Positions 18,751 through 29,011 of a DNA stretch of 32,619 nt are shown piece after piece. The notes under the pieces are model-generated. The model saw nothing but the letters and a program-made list of their open reading frames with translations, searched no databases and had not been told where the DNA came from. Source of the DNA: Colwellia hornerae (GTDB lineage Bacteria > Pseudomonadota > Gammaproteobacteria > Enterobacterales > Alteromonadaceae); the NCBI RefSeq assembly GCF_007954355.1, contig NZ_VOLR01000011.1, positions 1 to 32,619 of the forward strand. Reading direction: 5' to 3'. The stretch's first letter is position 1. Every line of letters begins with the position of its first letter. The position numbers and the translations under genes are program-made.

Positions 18751-18780
18751 ATTCTAGCGTATAAGTTTCAAAATAGGCAA
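18751..18780 (-). promoter_or_regulatory. Candidate sigma-70 promoter of thi operon
   Basis: On the minus strand, TTGCCT (18775-18780) and TAGAAT (18751-18756) are separated by 18 nt. Transcription would begin near 18744, a few bases before the aptamer, which fits a riboswitch leader. Confidence 0.6.
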
Positions 18781-18919
18781 ATGATAATTACTATTTCTTT
18801 ATAATAACTTATTAGTTAAGTTGTTTTGTCACCAATAAAAGCCAGCCTTTTTAGGCTTCACAATGGGTATTGTACAATGCTAATATATTGTATACACAAG
18901 GAATATTAGGATAATAATA

Positions 18920-20596
18920 ATGATAAAAAAAACCATACAGGCCACTTTGCTTGGCTTAGCTTGCACTCTGGTATTTGTTGGACAAGCGGCGGCAAGTAAT
19001 TGGCAGCAAGAAAGTGGTAAAATAACGCATCAAGAAAAATTACGAGGCACTATTACGCCAGAAAGAAAGTGGTGGGATTTAAGCCATTATCATCTTGATG
19101 TTAAAGTTGACCCACAGACAAAAATATTCTCAGGGTCTAATACTATGACCTATCAGGTAGTAGCCAAAGGCCAACGTTTACAAATAGAATTACAAGCACC
19201 GATGAAGCTTGAAAAAGTATTACAAAATGGTCAGGTGCTAAAGGTTGAACAAGACGGTTATTCTTATTTTATTACGCCAATAAGTGAGCAAAAAATAGGC
19301 TCGGAGCAACAGGTTGTGATGTATTTTTCGGGGCAGCCAATGACGGCAAAAAACGCCCCTTGGGATGGCGGTATTACTTGGAAGAAAGACAGTAATGGTT
19401 TCGACTTTATTGCTACTTCAAATCAAGGCATTGGTTCTAGTATTTGGTGGCCTAATAAAGATCATCCTGCCGACGAGCCTAACAACGGCGTGTTAATCAG
19501 TGTTGAAGTGCCTGAGCATTTAATGGATATTTCTAATGGCCGATTAATTAAAATCGAACACAATAAATTAGCTAAAACTAAGACCTATCATTGGCAAGTT
19601 GTTAATCCGATTAATAATTATGGGGTCAATATTAATATTGGTGACTACGTTCATTTTGGCGAAAAGTATCAAGGTGAAAAAGGTCAGCTTGATATGGACT
19701 ACTATGTGTTACGAGAAAACTTAGCGAAAGCAAAAAAACAGTTTAAAGACGCGAAACGCACCATTGAAGCGTTCGAGCATTGGTTTGGTCCTTATCCGTT
19801 TTATGAAGACAGTTATAAACTAGTAGAAGCGCCTTATTTGGGCATGGAACATCAAAGTTCAGTGACTTATGGTAATGGTTATCAAAATGGTTATTTAGGG
19901 CGTGATAGAAGTAGTACCGGTCCAGGATTATTATTTGATTTTATTATTGTTCATGAATCAGGTCACGAGTGGTTTGCTAATAACATCACCAATAAAGATG
20001 TTGCCGATATGTGGATCCATGAGAGCTTTACCAACTATTCAGAAAGCCTATTTTTAGAATATCATTTTACTCAAGAGCAAGCTTTTGAATACGTTCGTGG
20101 TCAACGGATGAATATTGGTAATCAATCGCCTATTATTGGTGAATATAATGCTAATCGCGGTGGCTCTGGTGATATGTACGATAAAGGTGGCAACATGTTG
20201 CATACCATTCGCCAAGTGATTAATGATGATAAAAAATGGCGAGAAATACTGCGCGGACTAGGTAAGGTTTTTTATCATCAAACGGTGACTAGCCAAGATA
20301 TTGAAAACTACATCAGTTCACAGTCAGGCATCGACTTGAGTAAGGTCTTTGATCAATATTTACGTGATATACGTATTCCCACTTTTGAATATTTTATCAA
20401 AAATAACGTGATGAAAATTCGTTGGGGTAATGTGGTTGAGGGTTTTGATATGCCGTTACGTGTCACTATTGCCGGTAAAACACAGTGGCTGGCACCAACA
20501 ACTGCTTGGACAGTAGTTGAGCTTGAGCAAGAAAATCCACGTATTTCGGTTGATGCTAACTTTTATATTTCGACACTCAGTGTGCTGGGAAATTAG
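18920..20596 (+). CDS. Secreted M1 family metallopeptidase
   Basis: A 558-aa gluzincin. The signal peptide is about 1-25 (ATLLGLACTLVFVGQAAA). The zinc site is H345-E-S-G-H349 with the third ligand E368 in WIHESFTNY, exactly the M1 spacing. The exopeptidase motif appears as GMEHQ. It is shorter than PepN (about 870 aa) and lacks that enzyme's large C-terminal domain. It probably trims peptides in the periplasm or outside the cell. AGGA lies before the ATG. It is divergent from the thi operon. Confidence 0.93.
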   Translation: MIKKTIQATLLGLACTLVFVGQAAASNWQQESGKITHQEKLRGTITPERKWWDLSHYHLDVKVDPQTKIFSGSNTMTYQVVAKGQRLQIELQAPMKLEKVLQNGQVLKVEQDGYSYFITPISEQKIGSEQQVVMYFSGQPMTAKNAPWDGGITWKKDSNGFDFIATSNQGIGSSIWWPNKDHPADEPNNGVLISVEVPEHLMDISNGRLIKIEHNKLAKTKTYHWQVVNPINNYGVNINIGDYVHFGEKYQGEKGQLDMDYYVLRENLAKAKKQFKDAKRTIEAFEHWFGPYPFYEDSYKLVEAPYLGMEHQSSVTYGNGYQNGYLGRDRSSTGPGLLFDFIIVHESGHEWFANNITNKDVADMWIHESFTNYSESLFLEYHFTQEQAFEYVRGQRMNIGNQSPIIGEYNANRGGSGDMYDKGGNMLHTIRQVINDDKKWREILRGLGKVFYHQTVTSQDIENYISSQSGIDLSKVFDQYLRDIRIPTFEYFIKNNVMKIRWGNVVEGFDMPLRVTIAGKTQWLAPTTAWTVVELEQENPRISVDANFYISTLSVLGN

Positions 20597-20619
20597 CTTT
20601 TAAAGTTAACGATGTAATA

Positions 20620-20647
20620 TTAAAAAGGAGAGCTTATTGCTCTCCTT
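20620..20647 (-). terminator. Terminator of outer-membrane barrel gene
   Basis: AAGGAGAGC and GCTCTCCTT form a perfect 9-bp stem with a 5-nt loop. On the minus strand it is followed by TTTTTAATATT. It sits between convergent genes; on the plus strand there is no T-tract, so it serves mainly the minus-strand gene. Confidence 0.85.
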
Positions 20648-20676
20648 ACACGTCAACGGTCAGTTAACTATTGCGC

Positions 20677-21186
20677 TTAAAAAGCATATTTAAAACCAAC
20701 AGAAAGTAGCTTAGTACCGTCATACGTTTCATAAGAAGCTTCAACGCTGACTTTTTTATTGAGGCTATAACCAACACCAGCGCCAATACCAAGTTCCCAT
20801 GAATCATCAGACATTGATTCACCGCGGTAACTTGCTTTGATGTCTAAGTTTGCATAAGACGGCATTACATAAAGATATGCGCCATTGTTGAAGTCGTATT
20901 GACCACGCAAAGATAAAGCAAGCAAGCTTTCTATTTCAAGTTTTGCACCGTAAAGTGAGTCATCACCAGCACCGGTACCGATACGAAGTTCAGGCATCAA
21001 GTAAAAATTTTTCACTGAATTTTCAATTTTATAGGCCACTGAGCCATAGATAAAATTTAATGAGATATCGTCGCCATCTGAGCTATCAGATAACTGACCG
21101 AATCCACCACCCGCTTGCCAATCAGAAGCTACGGCTGTTAGAGAAAGACTGAAAAGAGTGAGTGCGATAGCGGTTTTCTTAAACAT
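20677..21186 (-). CDS. Outer-membrane beta-barrel protein (small porin-like)
   Basis: A 169-aa protein with a signal peptide (MFKKTAIALTLFSLSLTAVAS) and a mature part of alternating strands rich in Gly, Tyr and Ser. It ends in GFKYAF, the terminal aromatic typical of barrels inserted by the BAM complex. The size suggests an eight-stranded OmpA/OmpX-like barrel. No ligand or specific function can be named. It is a single gene with its own terminator. Confidence 0.82.
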   Translation of the reverse strand: MFKKTAIALTLFSLSLTAVASDWQAGGGFGQLSDSSDGDDISLNFIYGSVAYKIENSVKNFYLMPELRIGTGAGDDSLYGAKLEIESLLALSLRGQYDFNNGAYLYVMPSYANLDIKASYRGESMSDDSWELGIGAGVGYSLNKKVSVEASYETYDGTKLLSVGFKYAF

Positions 21187-21339
21187 AATAAATCCTTTAT
21201 TTTATTTGGGTTAACTTTAGGTTAAATTAAGGTGAAAATTTCGCGGCAGAGCTTAACACCAAGATATTTTTTGTTCAATAATCTTTAATAAATTAGTCGG
21301 GCACTTGGCAATTAATAATATTAGTGGCAATATTTAACG

Positions 21340-22281
21340 ATGAATAAACATTTTTTTATGTCTTCAAAACCTTATTTACTTGGACTTACAGCATTATTGT
21401 TGTGGGTGTTTTGCTTACCGTTTGCAAAAAGTTATGCAATGAAAAGCGAGAGCACAACGAAGTTATGTCAGCGCTCGCCATCAGCATGCCTAGAAAAAGT
21501 TAATATTGAATTAACTCGAGTACAACCAAAAAGCCGCATCTGGTTTAGCTTAATGCAATTCAAGTTATCATCGCTATTTATTTTGCAACACAGTGATGAG
21601 CTTTATCAGGAAACCAAGCGTTGGATAGACGATGAAGACCTACCGATCCCTTTTCAAGTCACTCTTTACATGTACTATGCTAAGTCCCTGCTTGGTGATG
21701 GCGAGTTAGCTGAAGGTAAGCGTTATATCTATAAAGCAAAAACACAATTATCGATAATGAATGATGCCTATCCCTCACCAATTAAATTAATAGAAATCGC
21801 TAATTTACAACTTTATATCGGTGAATATTCAGAAGCGTATGCATCACTAAATGCCTTAAAGGAAAAGTATAGAAATAGCCATAACCCACAGTTTATGATG
21901 GAGCTGTATGGTCATTTAGGCCATGTAGCTAACAAACTTGAGTATTATGATGAAGCACTTGTTCATTGGCAGGCAACGGTTCCTTGGAGCTATAAATATG
22001 GTAACGAACAACAAATAGCGACAGTACATTTTAATTTAGGGCAAGCACAACAACACGCTGAACAATATTTATTAGCCGAAAAAAGTTACTTAGCCGCGAT
22101 TGAACATGCAGAAATTGCTTTAGATGTTGTTAAAGCCTCTCATGCAAAATTGTACTTAGCTGAAATAAAGTTGCTGGGCGGTGATAAAGAGCAAGCCGAG
22201 GCGTTATTACTGGCCATTGATGAAGAGCGCTTAGCGCCAAATCTGCTCTTAAAACTCCATGATCTTAAAAGTGAACTATAA
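21340..22281 (+). CDS. TPR-repeat protein, membrane-anchored or exported
   Basis: A 313-aa protein with an N-terminal hydrophobic segment (about 12-32, YLLGLTALLLWVFCLPFAKSYA) and then helical pairs resembling tetratricopeptide repeats, clearest at about 190-275 (HLGHVANKLEYYDEALVHW, FNLGQAQQHAEQYLLAEKSY). It resembles the periplasmic TPR part of sensor proteins but has no output domain, and it ends soon after the repeats. The function is unknown; protein-protein interaction is likely. Confidence 0.72.
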   Translation: MNKHFFMSSKPYLLGLTALLLWVFCLPFAKSYAMKSESTTKLCQRSPSACLEKVNIELTRVQPKSRIWFSLMQFKLSSLFILQHSDELYQETKRWIDDEDLPIPFQVTLYMYYAKSLLGDGELAEGKRYIYKAKTQLSIMNDAYPSPIKLIEIANLQLYIGEYSEAYASLNALKEKYRNSHNPQFMMELYGHLGHVANKLEYYDEALVHWQATVPWSYKYGNEQQIATVHFNLGQAQQHAEQYLLAEKSYLAAIEHAEIALDVVKASHAKLYLAEIKLLGGDKEQAEALLLAIDEERLAPNLLLKLHDLKSEL

Positions 22282-22413
22282 ATTTTTTTAAGGCGCACTA
22301 GATAAAAGCATGCTGTAAAAAGATTTGATAAATCCTTATGGCTAATATCTCGCCATCATAGTGATAGCGTTAGTTCTTAATCCTTTAAAAAATAATTATA
22401 TCCATTTCAATAG

Positions 22414-23616
<1,203 letters not shown>

Positions 23617-23647
23617 ACATGTATAAATATCTAAAAGTTGAACAATA

Positions 23648-24493
23648 ATGTTAGAGAAAATTAGCAGTAATAAAATGTTTGGTGGCGTACAAGAACATTT
23701 TCAACATCATGCTGAAAGTCTAAAATGTCAGATGCGTTTCGCTATTTATTTACCTGAAGGTGCCAGTAAGCATGCACCGGTACCTGTTTTATATTGGCTT
23801 TCAGGACTGACCTGTACCGATGAAAATTTTGTACAAAAATCAGGGGGACAGCGTATGGCATCGGCACTCGGTATAGCTATCGTTTGTCCAGATACTAGCC
23901 CGCGCGGAGTGGGTATCGCCGACGATGAAAACCAGTCTTACGATCTAGGATTAGGTGCAGGTTTTTATATAAATGCCACCGAGAAACCTTGGTCAACTCA
24001 TTATAAAATGTATGATTATATTGTTAACGAATTACCAGTGTTAATTGCAGCAAACTTTCCGGTATCAAACAAAAAATCGATCAGCGGCCACTCAATGGGT
24101 GGGCATGGCGCATTAACAATAGCGCTTAAAAATCCTGATAAATATTGTTCGGTGTCGGCCTTTAGTCCGATCGCTAATCCAATTAATAGCCCTTGGGGGC
24201 AAAAAGCGTTTAGTGCTTATTTAGGCAGTGATAAAACACTATGGCAGCAACATGATGCTAGCGTGTTGATGAAAGCAAGTACACAGCATGTACCAGCATT
24301 AGTTGACCAAGGTTTAGCCGATGATTTTTTGCAAGAGCAACTTCAGCCAGAATCATTGATTTCAGCGGCGCTGAGTAATAACTACCCACTGATACTTAAC
24401 CAACATCAGGGATATGACCACAGTTACTTTTTTATCGCCAGTTTTATTGAAAGTCACTTATGTTTTCATGCGAAACACTTGGGACAATCTTAA
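23648..24493 (+). CDS. fghA: S-formylglutathione hydrolase
   Basis: A 281-aa alpha/beta hydrolase of the esterase D family that releases formate and glutathione from S-formylglutathione. The nucleophile S149 is in GHSMGGHGAL. Also visible are the N-terminal WLSGLTCTDENF block and the catalytic His region GYDHSYFFIASF. It is directly downstream of frmA and shares one base with the next gene (TAATG), so the three are probably co-transcribed. Confidence 0.96.
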   Translation: MLEKISSNKMFGGVQEHFQHHAESLKCQMRFAIYLPEGASKHAPVPVLYWLSGLTCTDENFVQKSGGQRMASALGIAIVCPDTSPRGVGIADDENQSYDLGLGAGFYINATEKPWSTHYKMYDYIVNELPVLIAANFPVSNKKSISGHSMGGHGALTIALKNPDKYCSVSAFSPIANPINSPWGQKAFSAYLGSDKTLWQQHDASVLMKASTQHVPALVDQGLADDFLQEQLQPESLISAALSNNYPLILNQHQGYDHSYFFIASFIESHLCFHAKHLGQS

Positions 24494-25065
24494 TGTTCAC
24501 GGTTATTTCACCTGAGCACTTTAAAACTATCCCATGGAAAAATGGCCAAGGTGAAACCATTGAATTGGCGATTAATGACGGTGGTACTTTAGCTGACTTT
24601 ATTTGGCGCTTGAGTATGGCGAATGTTGTTGAGGATGGTTTTTTTTCTGATTTTTCAGGTTATCAACGTAATCTTGTTCTTATTGCCGGTAAAGGTATTA
24701 ATTTACAACACGATGACAATAAAATAGACACGTTGCATCATCTACTTGATGTGGCTAATTTTGACGGTGGCTGTCGCACCATTGGAAACTTACTCGACGG
24801 TGAAATCACAGATTTTAATGTCATTACCGATAAAGAAAAGTGCTCAGTGGTTGTTGAAACCTTTAAAGAACAGCAAACACTTGAGGTTAACCCCGCAGAT
24901 TTATGTTTCATTTATAGTTTATCGGGCGCGTTTCAGCTGACGTCTTATCAAAATCAACAAATAATAAAAGCCAAACATTTATTAAAATTGAGCGCGGCAA
25001 AAGCGGGTGATGTCACTATTACCGGTCAAAAGCTGATTGTGGTTTATTTAACGTTAAACACTTAG
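24493..25065 (+). CDS. HutD/Ves family protein
   Basis: A 190-aa cupin-like protein with the family signature near the start (IPWKNGQGETIELAI) and IWRLSMANVVEDGFFSDFSGYQR. HutD is found in histidine-utilisation operons and Ves is a cold-linked E. coli homologue; their biochemical role is not settled. I chose the ATG at 24493, which overlaps the fghA stop as TAATG. An upstream in-frame ATG at 24460 lies inside fghA. No hut genes are near. Confidence 0.88.
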   Translation: MFTVISPEHFKTIPWKNGQGETIELAINDGGTLADFIWRLSMANVVEDGFFSDFSGYQRNLVLIAGKGINLQHDDNKIDTLHHLLDVANFDGGCRTIGNLLDGEITDFNVITDKEKCSVVVETFKEQQTLEVNPADLCFIYSLSGAFQLTSYQNQQIIKAKHLLKLSAAKAGDVTITGQKLIVVYLTLNT

Positions 25066-25089
25066 GCAAAATTTAGTGACAGCAGGTGT

Positions 25090-25141
25090 TTATCGCTGAA
25101 AAGAGTCATTTAAACTTTTATTTCAGCGATAACATTTTTTC
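25090..25141 (+). terminator. Terminator of frmA-fghA-hutD unit
   Basis: TTATCGCTGAAA (25090-25101) and TTTCAGCGATAA (25121-25132) pair perfectly over 12 bp. They are followed by CATTTTTTCTGTTTT. The 19-nt loop is large, but the stem and U-tract are good. Confidence 0.75.
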
Positions 25142-25192
25142 TGTTTTAGAGTATGGAGATATTAATAAAAATCCAATGCCCAGGATGTTAAA

Positions 25193-26734
25193 ATGAAAGC
25201 ACACCATTTAGTCAAAGTATTCGCCTTGCTGCTGATATTCTCACCGTTTGTTCATGCTGAGAATACTGCTGACAATAGCCGAAAGCTACCTATCGATGAA
25301 AGCTCAACCACTAAGCATAGTACTAAGGTCAATGGGAAAAAATTTGATTACACTGCCACTACAGGTACCCAACCCGTATGGGACAGTGAGGGTAACCCAA
25401 CCGCCAGTTTATTTTACACTTATTATCAGCGCAGTAATGTTAAGCATAAAAGTTCTCGGCCATTATTGATTTCTTTTAACGGAGGACCGGGTTCTGCATC
25501 TGTTTGGATGCATGTTGCTTATACGGGACCGCGGGTTTTAAATGTTGATAACGAAGGTTATCCATTACAACCTTATGGTGTTAAGAGTAACGATTACTCA
25601 ATTCTAGATGTTGCTGATATTGTTTTTGTTAACCCAGTTAATACTGGTTATTCACGAGTTTTACCCGACAAAGAGGGCAAGATGCCTTCGAAAGAACAAC
25701 AAAAATCGATGTTTTTTGGTGTCAATGCCGACATCAAATATCTAGCAGACTGGGTAAATACTTTTGTGACCCGGAATGAGCGCTGGCGTTCACCAAAATA
25801 TTTAATTGGTGAAAGTTATGGTACTACCCGTGTTTCAGGCTTAGCGTTAGAACTACAATCACGTCAGTGGATGTATCTAAATGGCGTGATTCTTGTGTCG
25901 CCAACCGATATTGGTATTAAACGTGACGGGCCGGTAAAGGCCGCAAATCGCCTACCTTATTTTGCAGCTGCTGCCTGGTATCACCAAGCACTAAAGAGCG
26001 ATTTACAGCAAAAAGACTTATTGGATATTTTACCTGAAGTTGAAAAGTTTACTATTGAGCAATACATACCCGCACTCGCTAAAGGTGGCTTTATTAGCAC
26101 AGCAGAAAAACAGGCGATAGCTGAAAAGGTCTCTTATTATTCAGGACTTTCGGTCACTGAAGTATTACGCAGTAATTTAGATATTAGCGCTTCCTATTTT
26201 TGGAAAGAACTATTACGTGACCGTGAGCAAACAATCGGTCGTTTAGATTCACGTTACTTAGGTATTGACGAGAAAACAACCGGTTCACGTCCTGATTACA
26301 ATGCGGAATTAACGTCATGGTTGCACAGTTTCACGCCCGCTATTAATTATTATTTACGCGAAGAGCTAAACTATAAAACAGACATTAAATATAATATGTT
26401 CGGTGATGTACATCCGTGGGATCGCAGTAACAATAATACCGGTAAAAATTTGCGTTTAGCGATGGCACAAAACCCTTATTTAAATGTCATGTTCCAATCC
26501 GGTTACTACGATGGTGCGACTAACTATTTTGATGCCAAGTACACTATGTGGCAGTTAGATCAAAGTGGTAAAATGCAAGACCGTTTGTCTTTTAAAGGTT
26601 ACCGTAGTGGTCATATGATGTACCTTCGCTATGAAGACTTAAAAGCGGCAAATGATGATATTCGTCAGTTTATTAAAGCGTCTTTACCTGATAATAAACA
26701 AGCTGCTAAATATCAAGCCGCTTCGTCACAATAA
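25193..26734 (+). CDS. Secreted S10 family serine carboxypeptidase-like peptidase
   Basis: A 513-aa protein with a signal peptide (about 1-22, ending VHA). The substrate-carboxylate block FNGGPGSASVWMH and the nucleophile S208 in GESYGT are present. D440 (SGYYDGATNY) and H474 (RSGHMMY) complete the triad. Family members remove C-terminal residues at acidic pH; in bacteria they are usually exported. It is a single gene between the frm terminator and a strong convergent hairpin. Confidence 0.93.
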   Translation: MKAHHLVKVFALLLIFSPFVHAENTADNSRKLPIDESSTTKHSTKVNGKKFDYTATTGTQPVWDSEGNPTASLFYTYYQRSNVKHKSSRPLLISFNGGPGSASVWMHVAYTGPRVLNVDNEGYPLQPYGVKSNDYSILDVADIVFVNPVNTGYSRVLPDKEGKMPSKEQQKSMFFGVNADIKYLADWVNTFVTRNERWRSPKYLIGESYGTTRVSGLALELQSRQWMYLNGVILVSPTDIGIKRDGPVKAANRLPYFAAAAWYHQALKSDLQQKDLLDILPEVEKFTIEQYIPALAKGGFISTAEKQAIAEKVSYYSGLSVTEVLRSNLDISASYFWKELLRDREQTIGRLDSRYLGIDEKTTGSRPDYNAELTSWLHSFTPAINYYLREELNYKTDIKYNMFGDVHPWDRSNNNTGKNLRLAMAQNPYLNVMFQSGYYDGATNYFDAKYTMWQLDQSGKMQDRLSFKGYRSGHMMYLRYEDLKAANDDIRQFIKASLPDNKQAAKYQAASSQ

Positions 26735-26756
26735 GTTGCCTTAGTATGTGAAAGTA

Positions 26757-26791
26757 AGCCAATTAAGTTATTATTTATAACTTAATTGGCT
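26757..26791. terminator. 15-bp hairpin between convergent genes
   Basis: AGCCAATTAAGTTAT and ATAACTTAATTGGCT form a perfect 15-bp stem with a TATTT loop. It lies 22 bp after the S10 peptidase stop and 6 bp after the stop of the converging DUF4252 gene. No strong U-tract follows on either strand, so it may act as a bidirectional but imperfect terminator or an mRNA end stabiliser. Confidence 0.6.
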
Positions 26792-26797
26792 GATATG

Positions 26798-27385
26798 TTA
26801 TTCCTCTTCCTCTACTTCCTTAGCCCCTTTTCCTGCATCATTTTTCTTATAAACCTGCTCCATAATAGGTTCAAAAGAGTTAGGGTGGATATTACCAATA
26901 ATATTGACAAATACCGCCTCATTGTCTGAAAGTGACAGTACAACTAAACCATCAATTATTTCACCGTTTGACTTGATAAACATCAGTGAGTAATCAGTTG
27001 ATTCATCATCATTCACTCTTACTACATGTTGCCAACCATCAGCACGTAAATTAGCTTGAGTTTCAGCGAAATTGTCTTTGAATAACTCACTGTTTTTTTC
27101 AACGTTATAAACACTTATACGAACCCCGTCTACATCATCCAATAAAGCATCAATTTCAGGGTCTTCATCGGCATCAATAACCCAACGTGCTGTGCCAATA
27201 GCTAATGGGCCTAAAGACAAGTTTATTTCGCTGTCAGCTTGCCACCAATAAGGTGATTCAATGTCAGCATAGCCAGCATGACGGTGAAGTCCCCCTGCGG
27301 TAATGCCGCACCCGGTTAAGAAAAAGCTCGCTGCAATTGCAAATAGCAAGGTCGCTTTCTTTAAAAAATGATGTGATAGTTTCAT
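26798..27385 (-). CDS. DUF4252 lipoprotein
   Basis: A 195-aa protein with a lipoprotein signal (LLFAIAASFFLTGC, lipobox LTGC), so it is probably anchored in a membrane. The body matches the next gene in plan: a region around IDALLDDVDGVRISVYNVE, and a C-terminal block VVLSLSDNEAVFVNIIGNIHP. This is the DUF4252 pattern, of unknown function and commonly found with ECF sigma factors. A charged EEE tail ends it. It is the last gene of the sigma-factor operon, 10 bp after its paralogue. Confidence 0.85.
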   Translation of the reverse strand: MKLSHHFLKKATLLFAIAASFFLTGCGITAGGLHRHAGYADIESPYWWQADSEINLSLGPLAIGTARWVIDADEDPEIDALLDDVDGVRISVYNVEKNSELFKDNFAETQANLRADGWQHVVRVNDDESTDYSLMFIKSNGEIIDGLVVLSLSDNEAVFVNIIGNIHPNSFEPIMEQVYKKNDAGKGAKEVEEEE

Positions 27386-27395
27386 GGTTTACTCG

Positions 27396-27938
27396 TTACT
27401 TTAAGTCAATATCGATATTAAGTGATTTGGTTACTTTATTAATTTGTGCAGGGTCTATTTCGCCAACAATGTTAATGAATACCGCTTCTCGACCGTCCTC
27501 ATCACTTTTATTGTTAATAACCATAACCACTAAACCGTCCATAAGATCATCGGTGATTTTGGTGAAAACCCGTACCTTCTCATCTTCTTCATTGACCGAT
27601 ACAATAGGTAACCAGTTTTTAGATTGAATATCTTTGCTGACTTTTGCAATTAAATCTATTGCCGGTTGGTCGCTACCTTTCATATTATAAATTTGTACAC
27701 GAACGGCTTTTAATTTGCTGATTAATTCTGACGCTTCTGGGTCAGACAGATTAATTTTGCTAATAAAACCTAACATGGTTTTATTTAAATTAACCATCAC
27801 TTTAGGCTCGCCATAAACAGAATTAAGGCTGGCAAAGTCTACATAACCTCGTTCTTTAGTAATGTCGTCGGCAAAAGCTGAGCTGCTCATTAATAATGAT
27901 GAACTAAAGAAAATAAGTGCTAATAATAATTTTTTCAT
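27396..27938 (-). CDS. DUF4252 exported protein
   Basis: A 180-aa protein with a cleavable signal peptide (LLLALIFFSSSLLMSSSAFA) and no lipobox. The core KLKAVRVQIYNMKG ... VFINIVGEIDPAQI parallels the downstream lipoprotein, so the pair arose by duplication. It starts with AAGGA upstream and overlaps the anti-sigma gene as ATGA. It is possibly an envelope protein sensed or produced in the stress response; this is inference from context. Confidence 0.87.
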   Translation of the reverse strand: MKKLLLALIFFSSSLLMSSSAFADDITKERGYVDFASLNSVYGEPKVMVNLNKTMLGFISKINLSDPEASELISKLKAVRVQIYNMKGSDQPAIDLIAKVSKDIQSKNWLPIVSVNEEDEKVRVFTKITDDLMDGLVVMVINNKSDEDGREAVFINIVGEIDPAQINKVTKSLNIDIDLK

Positions 27939-28486
27939 GATGTTTCCTTAAAATGATTAAGCGGTTTAAATAAACCTTGGTTCAATGGTTGTTGTATATT
28001 TTCGTCAAATGTTTGTTTTATGTGCTCTGTAGATATCTTTTTAGCGAATGATATATATTGCAAAGCGACGGCTAACTCTTGTTGAGCATCTTGTATTTCT
28101 GCGAGTGATGGTTGTTCATTTTTAGGATCACTTAGTATATTGGTGTTAAGTAAAGCGACAGCGGTAACGGTTGCTGCTAGCGCACTGAGTTTTTTCCAGT
28201 GAGGTGTAAAGTAACCAAAAACCACATGACTGTTTGTTTTAGTTTTACCAATGCCCAGTAACTTGTTTTTAAGATCTATTGATAAAGGCTGCAAACCTAT
28301 ATCATTTAGGTGTTGTTCAATATGTAACGCTTGTTCCAACTCAGCCATTTGTTGATTACTGAGTTGGTCATTATTTAATTCACTGTTCTCGGACAATGCT
28401 CTTGCTAGCACGCGGGTGTCAGCTGAAATATCATTGTTCGCTAAAAAATTATCTAATGGTTTCTGCCATGATTCTTTATTATTCAT
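27935..28486 (-). CDS. Probable anti-sigma factor, single-pass membrane protein
   Basis: A 183-aa protein with a soluble N-terminal part (about 1-105), one hydrophobic segment at about 108-125 (LSALAATVTAVALLNTNIL), and a periplasmic C-terminal part. The topology and position, directly after an ECF sigma gene with an 8-nt overlap, fit an anti-sigma factor. I see no zinc-binding HxxxCxxC motif, so it is not a typical ZAS protein, and sequence alone does not prove the role. GGAG lies before the ATG. Confidence 0.68.
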   Translation of the reverse strand: MNNKESWQKPLDNFLANNDISADTRVLARALSENSELNNDQLSNQQMAELEQALHIEQHLNDIGLQPLSIDLKNKLLGIGKTKTNSHVVFGYFTPHWKKLSALAATVTAVALLNTNILSDPKNEQPSLAEIQDAQQELAVALQYISFAKKISTEHIKQTFDENIQQPLNQGLFKPLNHFKETS

Positions 28487-28976
28487 GGGTATACTCCTTT
28501 AAATGATTTCGCAATTCACGTCGTGCACGATGTAAATAGACTTTTACTTGGCTGGTGGTTAGGTTAAGTGATTGAGCCACAATACTTTGGCTGTTTTGTT
28601 GCACATCACATAGCATAATCAACGAGCTATAAGGTTCTTTTAAACAAGAAATCGCCTCGCTTAACCAACTACTTAATTGTTGGTGCTGTAAATTCCCTGC
28701 TGGTTCTTCATGTTTTTTTGTCACTTGATGCTCTTCTTCTACTTGACTGAATTCCTTACGCTTACGTAATTTATCAATACAAGCATTGCGGGTTACCGCA
28801 GAGAGCCAAGCCGATACTTTTTCAATATCTACTTGTTCAATGTTATGCCATAAACGCGTAAAAACATCTTGTGTAATATCTTCCGCTTCATGTTTATCAC
28901 GTAAAATATACAAGGCTAACGAATAGATCCGTTGCTGATGTTGTTCGAGTATTTTATTAAATTTATTTCCTTTCAT
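28479..28976 (-). CDS. ECF-type RNA polymerase sigma factor
   Basis: A 165-aa sigma-70 family protein with only regions 2 and 4. Region 2 is at about 10-75 (YILRDKHEAEDITQDVFTRLWHN, then TRNACIDKLRKRKE). Region 4 is at about 105-160 (SLNLTTSQVKVYLHRARRELRNHL). No C-terminal extension is present. It heads an operon with an anti-sigma candidate and two DUF4252 proteins. The ATG has no ribosome site upstream; AAAGGA lies just inside the coding sequence. Transcription predicted from the adjacent promoter would start about at the ATG. Confidence 0.94.
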   Translation of the reverse strand: MKGNKFNKILEQHQQRIYSLALYILRDKHEAEDITQDVFTRLWHNIEQVDIEKVSAWLSAVTRNACIDKLRKRKEFSQVEEEHQVTKKHEEPAGNLQHQQLSSWLSEAISCLKEPYSSLIMLCDVQQNSQSIVAQSLNLTTSQVKVYLHRARRELRNHLKEYTHE

Positions 28977-28983
28977 AGTTATA

Positions 28984-29011
28984 ATTACGCACCACTTTGC
29001 GAAAGGTTACA
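28984..29011 (-). promoter_or_regulatory. ECF-type promoter, likely autoregulated
   Basis: On the minus strand, TGTAACC (29005-29011) carries the AAC core of ECF -35 boxes, and CGTAAT (28984-28989) carries the CGT core of ECF -10 boxes, with a 15-nt spacer. This is the usual ECF arrangement and lies directly before the sigma gene, so self-activation is likely. Confidence 0.65.
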
